Made by a program: the position numbers and the translations under genes
In this document: in pieces, positions 5,878 through 12,643 of the stretch
Layout: the number at the start of each line of letters is the position of its first letter
How positions within the stretch are numbered: the first letter of the stretch is position 1
The notes under the pieces: generated by a model
What the model saw: the letters and a program-made list of their open reading frames with translations, nothing else
The model's database searches: none
Told to the model about the DNA's origin: nothing
Origin: Clostridium sp. CAG:1024
Lineage (GTDB): Bacteria > Bacillota > Clostridia > Christensenellales > CAG-138
DNA length: 16,093 nucleotides
Assembly (NCBI GenBank): GCA_000432015.1
Contig: HF985406.1
Span: forward strand, 11,258 to 27,350
Direction: 5' to 3'

Positions 5878-7284
5878 TCAGCCCTCCGGCACGGGGGAGG
5901 CCGATTGGGCGACGAGCTCCGGATACAGCTCCGGATAGAAGAACGAATGCATCCAGAAATAGCGCTCGTGCTCGCGCCAGCCGCCTTTGGTGGACGACCA
6001 TAGCTTGAAGATACACTTGCAGTTCGGCAGAGCTTCCGCAATCTCTGGCCATTGGTCGGGGTCGATGCGGTTGGCAGAAATCCAGAGCCGCTCGAGCTTT
6101 TTGCAGTTGTAAAGCGGCGTCGGATCCTTGATGTTGTTATAGCAGATATTGAGGTCGAGGAGCCCCTCGATCGTGCCGAGCGCCGACACGTCCTCAATGC
6201 GGTTCAGGAACAGCTCGACATATACCAGATCCTTGAGATTCTCCAGCACGGAAATGTCCGAAATATGGTTGTCCACAAGGATGAGGATCTGCAGCTTTGT
6301 GAGATTTTCAAGGAAGGAAATGTCGCTGAACTCGTTGTGCCCGAGGTCCAGTGCGACGAGGTCGGTGCAGTACTTCAGCACCTGTACCTGATCGTCACGG
6401 AGACGGCGGCTGGCCTGCACGGACGATTGCCCGTTTTTGGAGGCGTTCTTTGTCGAGAAGGCCGTTGCGTCCGTGCGGAGCGACCACTTGTTGAAGTAGA
6501 CGGTCCAGACGATGCGCACATCGGGATACTTCTGATTCAGCGCGTCCAGCTGCTCGTTTTCAAGGCCGCAGTCGGAGAGGATGAGCTTTTTGAGCTTGGG
6601 CAGATACGAAACGAGCCGATCGACCTCGGCGGGGTCGGCGATCTGCGTGCCGGTCAGATCCAGCTCCTCGACCGTGCTGTCCACGCGGACACCGTAAACG
6701 TCTACCTGCCAGAGGAAGGTCTTGTCGGGGAAGGCCGAGAGCAGCGCATCCATCTCTGCATCCTCCGGCGCAGCGGCGGTAAGATCCACGGTTTCGAGCG
6801 CGGGCAGAAGCGAAAGCTGCGCCGGGTCCGGCAGCGCTGTCAGCACGGCGCTTACGTCGTGGTTGCTCACAACGGCGCCGGGCAGCTTGACGGTATAGGT
6901 CAGAGCACAGTCCGGGTGCGCTTCGGAAAAGGCGAGGAGCGCAGCATAGCAGTCGCTGCCGCTTGCGTCGAGCACGGAAAGATTCGGGAAATAGGCCAGC
7001 AGCGCGACGTCGTCCTCCGTCAGAGCGGGGAGAGTCAAAGAGACCGCGTCGCTGCGTTCCGCGCCGGAGGAGAGCGGGACCATCCAGAGGATCTCGCGAT
7101 CCGGATTTTCCGCAAGCTTTGCCTCGTAGTCCGCGGCCGTCAGCGCTTCTCCGGTGAGATCCAGCGGCCCTGCGGGTTCGGAGACGGCAGGCACGCTGTC
7201 CGTGCAGGCGGAAAGACAAAACAAAAGCAGCGCGGCCCAAAGAAGCGCCGCGCCGTAGGATCGAAAGGAAGCTTGATGCTGCAA
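5878..7284 (-). CDS. Leucine-rich-repeat lipoprotein (copy 1, intact)
   Basis: A 468-residue exported lipoprotein, predicted membrane-anchored on the outer face. The N terminus is a signal peptide with lipobox LSAC (Cys27). A motif of the form 'PD....W.V' recurs at about 61-69, 124-132 (W replaced by Y), 186-194 and 254-262, separated by 'L..LP.L..LDL' strands, giving three to four modules of 62-68 residues. Residues about 300-410 form five SDS22-like 22-residue LRRs ('DISFLENLTKLQILILVDNH'). It closes with an aromatic, acidic stretch. I prefer TTG 7284 because GGAGG lies eight bases upstream; ATG 7299 has no such site. The same arrangement exists in copy 2. Ligand and function unknown; LRRs suggest protein binding. 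A conserved regulatory block lies upstream at 7321-7364. Confidence 0.85.
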   Translation of the reverse strand: MQHQASFRSYGAALLWAALLLFCLSACTDSVPAVSEPAGPLDLTGEALTAADYEAKLAENPDREILWMVPLSSGAERSDAVSLTLPALTEDDVALLAYFPNLSVLDASGSDCYAALLAFSEAHPDCALTYTVKLPGAVVSNHDVSAVLTALPDPAQLSLLPALETVDLTAAAPEDAEMDALLSAFPDKTFLWQVDVYGVRVDSTVEELDLTGTQIADPAEVDRLVSYLPKLKKLILSDCGLENEQLDALNQKYPDVRIVWTVYFNKWSLRTDATAFSTKNASKNGQSSVQASRRLRDDQVQVLKYCTDLVALDLGHNEFSDISFLENLTKLQILILVDNHISDISVLENLKDLVYVELFLNRIEDVSALGTIEGLLDLNICYNNIKDPTPLYNCKKLERLWISANRIDPDQWPEIAEALPNCKCIFKLWSSTKGGWREHERYFWMHSFFYPELYPELVAQSASPVPEG

Positions 7285-7320
7285 AATCGTGTCCTCCATG
7301 GCGGCAAAATCTGACTTCTT

Positions 7321-7364
7321 ACAGTATACAGTATTTATCCCACTTTGACACGAGGTTTTTGCAG
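7321..7364 (-). promoter_or_regulatory. Conserved upstream block of lipoprotein copy 1 (probable promoter/operator)
   Basis: On the plus strand this reads a perfect tandem repeat of ACAGTAT (7321-7334), containing the near-palindrome ATACAGTAT (7326-7334), then TTGACA and a T-rich tract. On the gene's strand TATACT (7328-7323) is a reasonable -10, about 40 bases before the TTG start, with only a weak -35 (TGTCAA or GTGTCA). The block is retained at the other copy (8886-8929), which argues for function or recent duplication. Confidence 0.5.
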
Positions 7365-7435
7365 ACAATGTGAAACGCCGTACCGAGCCGTGGCCTGCCG
7401 CAGTCGAGCGTCGGGGCGCACCTGAGGTTCGGCGA

Positions 7436-7793
7436 TCAGCCCTCCGGCACGGGGGAGGCCGATTGGGCGACGAGCTCCGGATACAGCTCCGGATAGAAGA
7501 ACGAATGCATCCAGAAATAGCGCTCGTGCTCGCGCCAGCCTGCGCCTGTAGACCACCATAGATCGAAAATGCACTCGCAGTTCGGCAGGGCCTCCGCGAT
7601 CTCCGGCCATTGCTTGCGCTTGATGCGGTTGCAGGAGATCCAAAGCCGTTCGAGGTTTTTGCAGTTGTAAAGAGGCGTCGGATCTTCAATATAGTTATGG
7701 CAGATATTGAGATCGACAAGCCCCTCGATCGTGCCGAGCGCCGATATGTCCACGATGCGGTTCAGGAACAGCTCGACATATACCAGATCCTGA
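7436..7793 (-). pseudogene. Detached C-terminal part of lipoprotein copy 2 (1-nt deletion)
   Basis: This frame encodes the last LRRs ('MDISALGTIEGLVDLNICHN', 'LYNCKNLERLWISCNRI') and the C terminus 'HSFFYPELYPELVAQSASPV' of copy 2, matching copy 1 almost residue for residue. It has no ribosome binding site of its own, so independent translation is unlikely. Inserting one T (plus strand) at 7790-7792, as in copy 1, joins it to the upstream frame. Confidence 0.8.
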
Positions 7794-8850
7794 GATTCTC
7801 GACAAACGAGATGTCGGAGATTCGATTGTCCACAAGGATGAGGATCTGCAGCTTTGTGAGGTTCTCAATGAACGAGACGTCCTTGAGCTCGTTGTGTCCG
7901 AGATCCAGCGCGACAAGGTCGGTGCAGTACTTCAGCACCTGCGCCTGTGAATCGCGGAGCCGGTGCCGCGCCATGGCGGGGGTCTGTCCCTTTTTCGGGC
8001 TGTTCTTCGTCGAGAAGGCCGTCGCGTCCGTGCGGAGCGACCACTTGTTGAAGTAGACGGTCCAGACGATGCGCACATCGGGATACTTCTGATTCAGCGC
8101 GTCCAGCTGCTCGTTTTCAAGGCCGCAGTCGGAGAGGATGAGCTTTTTGAGCTTGGGCAGATAGGAGATGAGCCGGTCTACCTCGGCGGGATCGGCGATC
8201 TGTGTTCCGGTCAGATCCAACTCCTCGACCGTGCTTTCCACACGGGCGCCGTAGACGTCGACCTGCCAGAGAAACGTAACGTCGGGGAAGGCCGAGAGCA
8301 GCGCGTCCATCTCCGCATTCTCGGGACTTGCGGCGGAGAGATCCACGGTTTTGAGCGCGGGCAGGAGCGAAAGCTGCGCCGCGTCCGGCAGCGCGTTCAG
8401 CGCGGCGCTCACGTCGTGGTTGCTCACGACAGCGCCGGGCAGCTCGACGGTATAGGTCAGAGCGCAGTCCGGGTGCGCTTCGGAAAAGGCGAGGAGCGCA
8501 GCATAGCAGTCGCTGCCGCTTGCGTCGAGCACGGAAAGATTCGGGAAATAGGCCAGCAGCGCGACGTCGTCCTCCGTCAGAGCGGGGAGCGTCAGGGAGA
8601 CGGCGTCGCTGCGCTCCGCGCCGGAGGAAAGCGGGACCATCCAGAGGATCTCGCGCTCCGGGTTCTCCGCACGCTTTGCCTCGTAGTCCGAGACCGTCAG
8701 CGCTTCGCCCGTGAGATCCAGCGGCCCTGTCGGCGCCTCCACGACGTCAGGCGCGCTGTCCGTGCTCGTACAGGCGCAAAGGCAGAACAAAAGCAGCGCG
8801 GCCAGAAGAAGCGCCGCGCCGTAGGATCGAAAGGAAGCTTGATGCTGCAA
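7762..8850 (-). CDS. Leucine-rich-repeat lipoprotein (copy 2), main frame of a frameshifted gene
   Basis: Paralogue of the gene at 5878-7284. It has the same signal peptide but lipobox LCAC (Cys27), the same 'PD....W.V' modules and the first LRRs. The frame follows the paralogue to 'SFVENL' and then ends in seven unrelated residues because one base is missing at about 7791. The rest of the protein continues in another frame at 7436-7793. The truncated product would lack roughly the last 110-115 residues, that is the last three LRRs and the aromatic C terminus. The preferred start is TTG 8850, eight bases after GGAGG; ATG 8865 is the in-frame alternative without a ribosome binding site. It is most divergent from copy 1 just before the LRRs ('SPKKGQTPAMARH' against 'ASKNGQSSVQASR'). 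Pseudogene or sequence error cannot be separated here. Confidence 0.8.
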   Translation of the reverse strand: MQHQASFRSYGAALLLAALLLFCLCACTSTDSAPDVVEAPTGPLDLTGEALTVSDYEAKRAENPEREILWMVPLSSGAERSDAVSLTLPALTEDDVALLAYFPNLSVLDASGSDCYAALLAFSEAHPDCALTYTVELPGAVVSNHDVSAALNALPDAAQLSLLPALKTVDLSAASPENAEMDALLSAFPDVTFLWQVDVYGARVESTVEELDLTGTQIADPAEVDRLISYLPKLKKLILSDCGLENEQLDALNQKYPDVRIVWTVYFNKWSLRTDATAFSTKNSPKKGQTPAMARHRLRDSQAQVLKYCTDLVALDLGHNELKDVSFIENLTKLQILILVDNRISDISFVENLRIWYMSSCS

Positions 8851-8885
8851 AGTCGCGTCCTCCATGGCGGGAAAATTTGATACCT

Positions 8886-8929
8886 ACAGTATACAGTATT
8901 TTTCCCGTTTTGACACGCGATTTTTGCAG
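8886..8929 (-). promoter_or_regulatory. Conserved upstream block of lipoprotein copy 2 (probable promoter/operator)
   Basis: The tandem ACAGTAT repeat (8886-8899), palindrome ATACAGTAT (8891-8899), TTGACA and T-rich tract recur as at copy 1. The -10-like TATACT is at 8893-8888 on the minus strand. The block ends just before the stop of the upstream gene at 8937, so the lipoprotein gene probably has its own promoter rather than depending on read-through. Confidence 0.5.
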
Positions 8930-8936
8930 CGTTCGC

Positions 8937-10106
8937 CTATGCGATTTTCAACAGCGCGCTGAACAGGACCTCGCCGCAGTCGAGCAAAACCGCATAGCAG
9001 CCGGGTTCGGAGGGCGCTTTGACAAGATCGGCCGGACACTCCCTGCAAGCCTTGGCCGCGCCCTCATCGGTGCCGTCGTCGAGAGAGAGCGTAACGAGAT
9101 AGGCTCGCTGCGGCGTTTCGCCCAGGGACAGCCCGTCAAACGCGACCGCCGCGTTCGCCTCGACGGTTTCGGGCAGATCGTACGGCAGGGAACGCCAAAG
9201 ATCCTTCAGGGTCACGCCGCTGTCCGCATAGTGCCGTTCGAGCGGCAGCGCCGCTTCCCCGACGCGCAGAAGGGGGAGCGCGCTCGAGAGCAGGTCGCTG
9301 TGACGGCGTTCGCGCATCTCCGCCGTCAGCATCGGAGAAAAGCGCGCCCAGCTCGTAAGCCCGCTGTTCTCTGAAAAGCGGTCGGAGAATTCCGAGACCG
9401 AAAACAGGCCGGAATCCTGATCCGCGACCTTGCGCACCCCGTCGTACAGCGTGAGCGTGGAAAGGTAGCCCTCGCCCTCGCGAACGAACAGGAAGCCGGG
9501 CTGCGGGTCGTCCTGCGCCGCGGCAAGCGGAACGGTCAGCGCCACGCCGTCCGTAAAGACCGCGGCGGCGGAGGTTGTGGAAAGCGGGCCGTTGTCCCAA
9601 GCGAACGACTTGCCGTATACGATCGTATCGCCGTACAGCCGCGTATAATTCAAACTCCAGCAGTCCGAGCCCAGGGTCGCGGAAACGACGGCGCCGTCTT
9701 CGACATAGAGGAGATCGGGCGCGAGCTCACCGCCCCAATAAAAGTCCGCAACAAACAGCGTGCCATCCCGGTAGACCTCGGCGGCATAGACGCAGATCTG
9801 GATGCCTTCCGCAGCTTTTCGGTCAAAGAAGTCTTCTCCGTACAGCGAACGAAAATACAGGCGCAGCGCTTCCCGGTCGATTGAGGACACGGGCGCGCGC
9901 AGATCGAACAGCGAGGCATTGTCGAGAGGTTCGACCGCGGCATCGGCCGGTTCGGAAGGCTCTGCGCCGGGCGCATCCGCATCGATCGGGAGCGGCTCCG
10001 GCGTGACGTTGGGCGTATCGGGTGCCGCCGGAATGCAGGCGGCAGCAAAGAGCAGTCCTGCAAGCAGCAGGAGCAGACCGTGGAATGTGGGGCGGAAACG
10101 TTGCAT
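8937..10106 (-). CDS. Exported protein of unknown function, probable lipoprotein
   Basis: A 389-residue protein I do not recognise. It starts with a signal peptide (basic 'MQRFRPTFHG', then a Leu/Ala-rich core) ending in 'FAAAC', so Cys24 is a plausible but imperfect lipidation site; plain signal-peptidase-I cleavage is also possible. Residues about 26-62 are a Pro/Ala/Glu/Asp-rich linker. The rest looks like a globular, mainly beta-strand ectodomain with aromatic and Asp/Gly-rich turns ('YVEDGAVVSATLGSDCWSLN', 'SFAWDNGPLSTTSAA'). A Cys pair near the end ('AKACRECPADLV') and a final 'CYAVLLDCGEVLFSALLKIA' could support disulfides. AAAGGAG lies eight bases before ATG 10106. It follows the DUF4405-like gene by 34 bases and is likely in its operon. 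Confidence 0.75.
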   Translation of the reverse strand: MQRFRPTFHGLLLLLAGLLFAAACIPAAPDTPNVTPEPLPIDADAPGAEPSEPADAAVEPLDNASLFDLRAPVSSIDREALRLYFRSLYGEDFFDRKAAEGIQICVYAAEVYRDGTLFVADFYWGGELAPDLLYVEDGAVVSATLGSDCWSLNYTRLYGDTIVYGKSFAWDNGPLSTTSAAAVFTDGVALTVPLAAAQDDPQPGFLFVREGEGYLSTLTLYDGVRKVADQDSGLFSVSEFSDRFSENSGLTSWARFSPMLTAEMRERRHSDLLSSALPLLRVGEAALPLERHYADSGVTLKDLWRSLPYDLPETVEANAAVAFDGLSLGETPQRAYLVTLSLDDGTDEGAAKACRECPADLVKAPSEPGCYAVLLDCGEVLFSALLKIA

Positions 10107-10140
10107 ACACGGGACTCCTTTCTGTAGATAACAGCGTTGC

Positions 10141-10839
10141 TTACGGAAGCAGAGGCGGCGTCAGACCGGGGGAGCCCAAACCGAATCCGGGCGTCGGGAT
10201 GGGCGGCGCGATCCCGCCCTCACTCGGGTCGGCGGATACGGCGGGCGTGGTCGGAACAGCGGAGGAGAATGTGGGAAGCGGTTTTGCCGTGTCGAAGGGG
10301 ATCGCGGCGGGCGCGGGATCGCGTTTGTCCGCGGCGGCGCCGAGACAGACGGCGGATGCGATGAGCAGCACAGCGGCAAGAACCGTAAGGATTGCGGTGA
10401 GAGGGCGCTTGACAAACACGTTGCGCCACGCTTTTTTGAGAAAGCCGCGGTGCAGAACCGCATGCACGATCGTCAGCAGGAGCGCCGCAGCATAGGACAG
10501 CCTGTGCAGCAGCGTGATGAGCGGCGCGCCGATATACAGAAAGGGAAGCAGGCGCGAAGAAAGCAGGCCGGTGACGATGAAGGCAGTGTACACCGCGGGG
10601 AGAATGAGCTTCAGAACGCCGTTCATGTCGTGCCGCGCCGCCGAATGGGGGCGCACGCGTCGTTTGGACGGGTGCAGAAGGGTGTTCCGGTTGAGCAGAA
10701 GGTGGAACAGCAGCACAACAAGAAAGAACAGGAGCAGAATGTCCCGCGTCATCGCGGAGACGAATTCAAACACGCCGATGGCGGCAAGCAGCGCCGCCAT
10801 GAGGACAAATACGACCGTCCTGCAAATGTTCTTCTGCAT
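10141..10839 (-). CDS. DUF4405-like membrane protein with proline-rich C-terminal tail
   Basis: A 232-residue protein with five likely helices (about 8-28, 31-49, 76-96, 110-130, 147-168). The central part, 'MNGVLKLILPAVYTAFIVTG' followed by 'LHRLSYAAALLLTIVHAVLH', resembles DUF4405, a small cytochrome-b-like or ferric-reductase-like membrane domain. His46, His112, His126 and His130 lie in or at the ends of helices and could bind haem, which is an inference. After the fifth helix comes a tail of about 60 residues rich in Pro, Ala, Ser and Thr, not part of the domain. ATG 10839 has GGAAGG 14 bases upstream, a weak spacing. It is followed after 34 bases by the exported protein gene. Confidence 0.65.
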   Translation of the reverse strand: MQKNICRTVVFVLMAALLAAIGVFEFVSAMTRDILLLFFLVVLLFHLLLNRNTLLHPSKRRVRPHSAARHDMNGVLKLILPAVYTAFIVTGLLSSRLLPFLYIGAPLITLLHRLSYAAALLLTIVHAVLHRGFLKKAWRNVFVKRPLTAILTVLAAVLLIASAVCLGAAADKRDPAPAAIPFDTAKPLPTFSSAVPTTPAVSADPSEGGIAPPIPTPGFGLGSPGLTPPLLP

Positions 10840-10862
10840 GTCAAAGATCAGATCCTTCCAAA

Positions 10863-10890
10863 ATTAGATTTTGTCGGGCAAGGGGGACAA
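10863..10890 (-). promoter_or_regulatory. Possible promoter for the DUF4405-like gene
   Basis: Minus-strand TTGTCC (10890-10885), 16 bases, TCTAAT (10868-10863), located between the ytvI-like stop at 10906 and the start at 10839. Both boxes are imperfect, and read-through from the permease gene is an alternative. Confidence 0.3.
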
Positions 10891-10905
10891 GGCAGGGGGA
10901 ACGAT

Positions 10906-12066
10906 TCAATGCGTTTCGGACGATCCTCCGGGCGCGGCTTCGGACGGCTCCGACTTGGCACTCTTTGGCGGGTCCGGCGCTTCGGGCGGGACTTTTTTGA
11001 ACCAATGGATCACGCCGGCTTTGTTGAGGCTTTGGCACAGCGCCAGGAAAAGCGGCAGACCGAGCAGGCCGATGCCGCCGAAAACGTACACGCCGACGAC
11101 CATTGCAAGCAGCGTGACGATCGGATGCAGGCCGACATGTTCGCCGATGATCTTCGGCTCCATGATGTTGCGGATAACGGTGATGATGACGTACACGATG
11201 CCGAGGCCGATCGCGGTGCGGTAATCGCCGGAGACCGCGGAAAGGATCACCCACGGGATGAGGATGGTGCCGGAACCGACCACGGGCAGGATGTCGAACA
11301 GCGCGATGAGAAGCGCCAGCAGCAGCGGATTGTCAACGCCGACGAGCGCAAGCCCGAGCGAAAGCTCCGTAAAGGTGATGAACAGAATGAGCGCATAGGA
11401 GCGCACATAGCGTCCGAGCGTGCGTCCGAGGTGGGTCCGCACATTGCGCAGGAACGTCTGCTTTTCTTCGGGCAGCTGATACAGCAGAAACCGCTTGATG
11501 CGCGGAAAATCCGAGGAGAGGAACACCGTCGCAATGATGGTGATGAGAATGTTCAGCAGATACCCGGGCACGGAGAAGGCGTAGCCCGTGGCGGCCTTCA
11601 GCGCGGCCATGGAAAAGGACGAGACCGTCGATTCGATCGCGTTGCCCGCGTTCACGAGATAGGCACTGACCGTGCTTGCGGCCGCGGGGTCGAGCCGTTC
11701 CACAAAACTCGAGATCGAGCCGCCCATCTGGTACAGCAGCGGTTCGACGCGCAGATTATAGAACTCGGGCAGTCCGAGAACGATGTCCTTTACGCCGGTC
11801 ACGAGACGAAAGCCGAGCAGCGTCAGCAAAACGCCGACCAGCGCATAAAACAAAAGCACGACGCAGACCGCGGCGATCGTTTTCTGAATGCGGCAGACGC
11901 GCTGCAAAAAATGAACGACAGGGCGAAGCAGGAGTGAGACGAGCAGCGCGACCACAAAGGGAAGCAGCACGAACACAGCCTTGCGGCAAATATAGATCGC
12001 GATGGCGAGCACCACCGCTGCATACAGAAAACGGATGAGAAAGTCTTTCTTTTTTTGCAGTTCCAT
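10906..12066 (-). CDS. ytvI: AI-2E/UPF0118 family permease, YtvI-like
   Basis: A 386-residue polytopic membrane protein of the AI-2E exporter family (UPF0118). In spore formers the closest named group is the sporulation integral membrane protein YtvI. Two to three N-terminal helices (about 12-85) precede a soluble amphipathic stretch and then the C-terminal helices. Family signatures are 'FDILPVVGSGTILIPWVIL', 'RNIMEPKIIGEHVGLHPIVT' and 'GGIGLLGLPLFLAL'. The last 30 residues form a Pro/Ser/Glu-rich tail. ATG 12066 is preceded by GGGGG seven bases away; an upstream in-frame ATG would run into the divergent gene. It has its own promoter at 12086-12114. The transported substrate is unknown, and the sporulation role is inferred from the family name only. 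Confidence 0.85.
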   Translation of the reverse strand: MELQKKKDFLIRFLYAAVVLAIAIYICRKAVFVLLPFVVALLVSLLLRPVVHFLQRVCRIQKTIAAVCVVLLFYALVGVLLTLLGFRLVTGVKDIVLGLPEFYNLRVEPLLYQMGGSISSFVERLDPAAASTVSAYLVNAGNAIESTVSSFSMAALKAATGYAFSVPGYLLNILITIIATVFLSSDFPRIKRFLLYQLPEEKQTFLRNVRTHLGRTLGRYVRSYALILFITFTELSLGLALVGVDNPLLLALLIALFDILPVVGSGTILIPWVILSAVSGDYRTAIGLGIVYVIITVIRNIMEPKIIGEHVGLHPIVTLLAMVVGVYVFGGIGLLGLPLFLALCQSLNKAGVIHWFKKVPPEAPDPPKSAKSEPSEAAPGGSSETH

Positions 12067-12083
12067 AGCATCCCCCTTGGAAA

Positions 12084-12114
12084 ATACTGTATCACACCGA
12101 AAACACGCTGTAAA
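12084..12114 (-). promoter_or_regulatory. Promoter of the ytvI-like gene overlapping an ATACTGTAT palindrome
   Basis: Minus-strand TTTACA (12114-12109), 17 bases, extended -10 TGA-TACAGT (12091-12086). The palindrome ATACTGTAT at 12084-12092, the same element found upstream of both lipoprotein copies, covers the -10. A repressor bound there would block this promoter. Confidence 0.5.
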
Positions 12115-12129
12115 GAAGCGACACAGGTA

Positions 12130-12138
12130 TGCTATACT
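12130..12138 (+). promoter_or_regulatory. Extended -10 promoter of the msrC operon
   Basis: TGC-TATACT at 12130-12138 is a good extended -10 element without a clear -35. Only seven bases separate it from ATG 12146, so the predicted transcription start is at or next to the A of the start codon. Confidence 0.5.
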
Positions 12139-12145
12139 GTTGTCC

Positions 12146-12643
12146 ATGGAAGTTCACGATTTCATTTCGGGCCTTGCGGGACTGCTGCAAGATGAAACAA
12201 ACCCGGTGACCGCGCTTGCAAACGCCGCCGCTTACCTCTATGACGAAACGGAGGGGCTGAATTGGGCGGGATTCTATCTGCTGCACGGCGACGTGCTGAC
12301 CTTGGGACCGTTTCAGGGCAAGCCCGCCTGCACGCGCATCCCGTGCGGCAGGGGCGTGTGCGGCAGCGCTGTTTCCGAAAACGCGACGCAGTGCGTGCCG
12401 GACGTTCACGCGTTCCCCGGACATATCGCCTGCGACGGCGCGTCGAATGCAGAGCTTGTTGTTCCGCTTCGGACGCCCGCGGGGAAAGCGTTCGGCGTGC
12501 TCGATCTTGACAGCCCGATCAAGGGCCGGTTTGACGTGCGGGACGCGGAGCGCATGGAACGGGCGGCACGGGTCATTGAGACGGCGCTCTGCGGCATGGC
12601 CGAGACCGTGCGATTCTTTGAGCTTGGAGGGACGGAGAAGTGA
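12146..12643 (+). CDS. msrC: Free methionine-R-sulfoxide reductase (GAF-domain)
   Basis: A 165-residue single-GAF-domain enzyme that reduces free L-methionine-R-sulfoxide to methionine with thioredoxin-type electrons, in the cytoplasm. The three catalytic cysteines of the E. coli enzyme (Cys84, Cys94, Cys118) have counterparts with identical spacing: Cys62, Cys72 and Cys96, in 'PACTRIPCGRGVCG' and 'DVHAFPGHIACD'. Two extra cysteines (67, 83) are present. Length is normal. The ATG has no Shine-Dalgarno sequence and sits seven bases after an extended -10, so the message may be leaderless. The stop overlaps the GTG of the next gene by four bases. Part of a three-gene operon with an HD phosphohydrolase and a nitroreductase. 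Confidence 0.93.
   Translation: MEVHDFISGLAGLLQDETNPVTALANAAAYLYDETEGLNWAGFYLLHGDVLTLGPFQGKPACTRIPCGRGVCGSAVSENATQCVPDVHAFPGHIACDGASNAELVVPLRTPAGKAFGVLDLDSPIKGRFDVRDAERMERAARVIETALCGMAETVRFFELGGTEK

Larger units (their letters stand above)
5878..7364. repeat. Tandem duplication unit A (lipoprotein gene plus upstream region)
   Basis: Direct repeat partner of 7436-8929, offset 1558 bases at the left end and 1565 at the right. It contains blocks identical to the partner: 5878-5982 (105 bp), 6467-6606 (140 bp) and 6908-7032 (125 bp), with more diverged stretches between. About 71 bases of unrelated sequence separate the two units. Confidence 0.9.
7436..8929. repeat. Tandem duplication unit B (lipoprotein gene plus upstream region)
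   Basis: Second unit of the direct duplication. Identical blocks correspond to 7436-7540, 8024-8163 and 8465-8589. It lacks one T at 7790-7792 that is present in unit A (CCTGAG here, CCTTGAG there), which breaks the reading frame. Confidence 0.9.

Noticed and set aside
6052..7314. 420-codon plus-strand open frame, with a similar one at 7963-8880
   Set aside because: Both are antisense to the duplicated lipoprotein genes; the similarity between them is explained by the duplication. No ribosome binding site or recognisable domain.
7345..7373. Plus-strand promoter from the TTGACA upstream of each lipoprotein copy
   Set aside because: No -10-like hexamer lies 16-18 bases downstream in either copy, and no plus-strand gene follows.
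10450..11937. 495-codon plus-strand open frame
   Set aside because: Antisense to the DUF4405-like and ytvI-like genes, charged low-complexity translation, no family match.
12067..12147. Longer start for the ytvI-like protein (ATG 12147)
   Set aside because: It would overlap the msrC start and cover both divergent promoters; the ATG at 12066 has a well-spaced GGGGG site.
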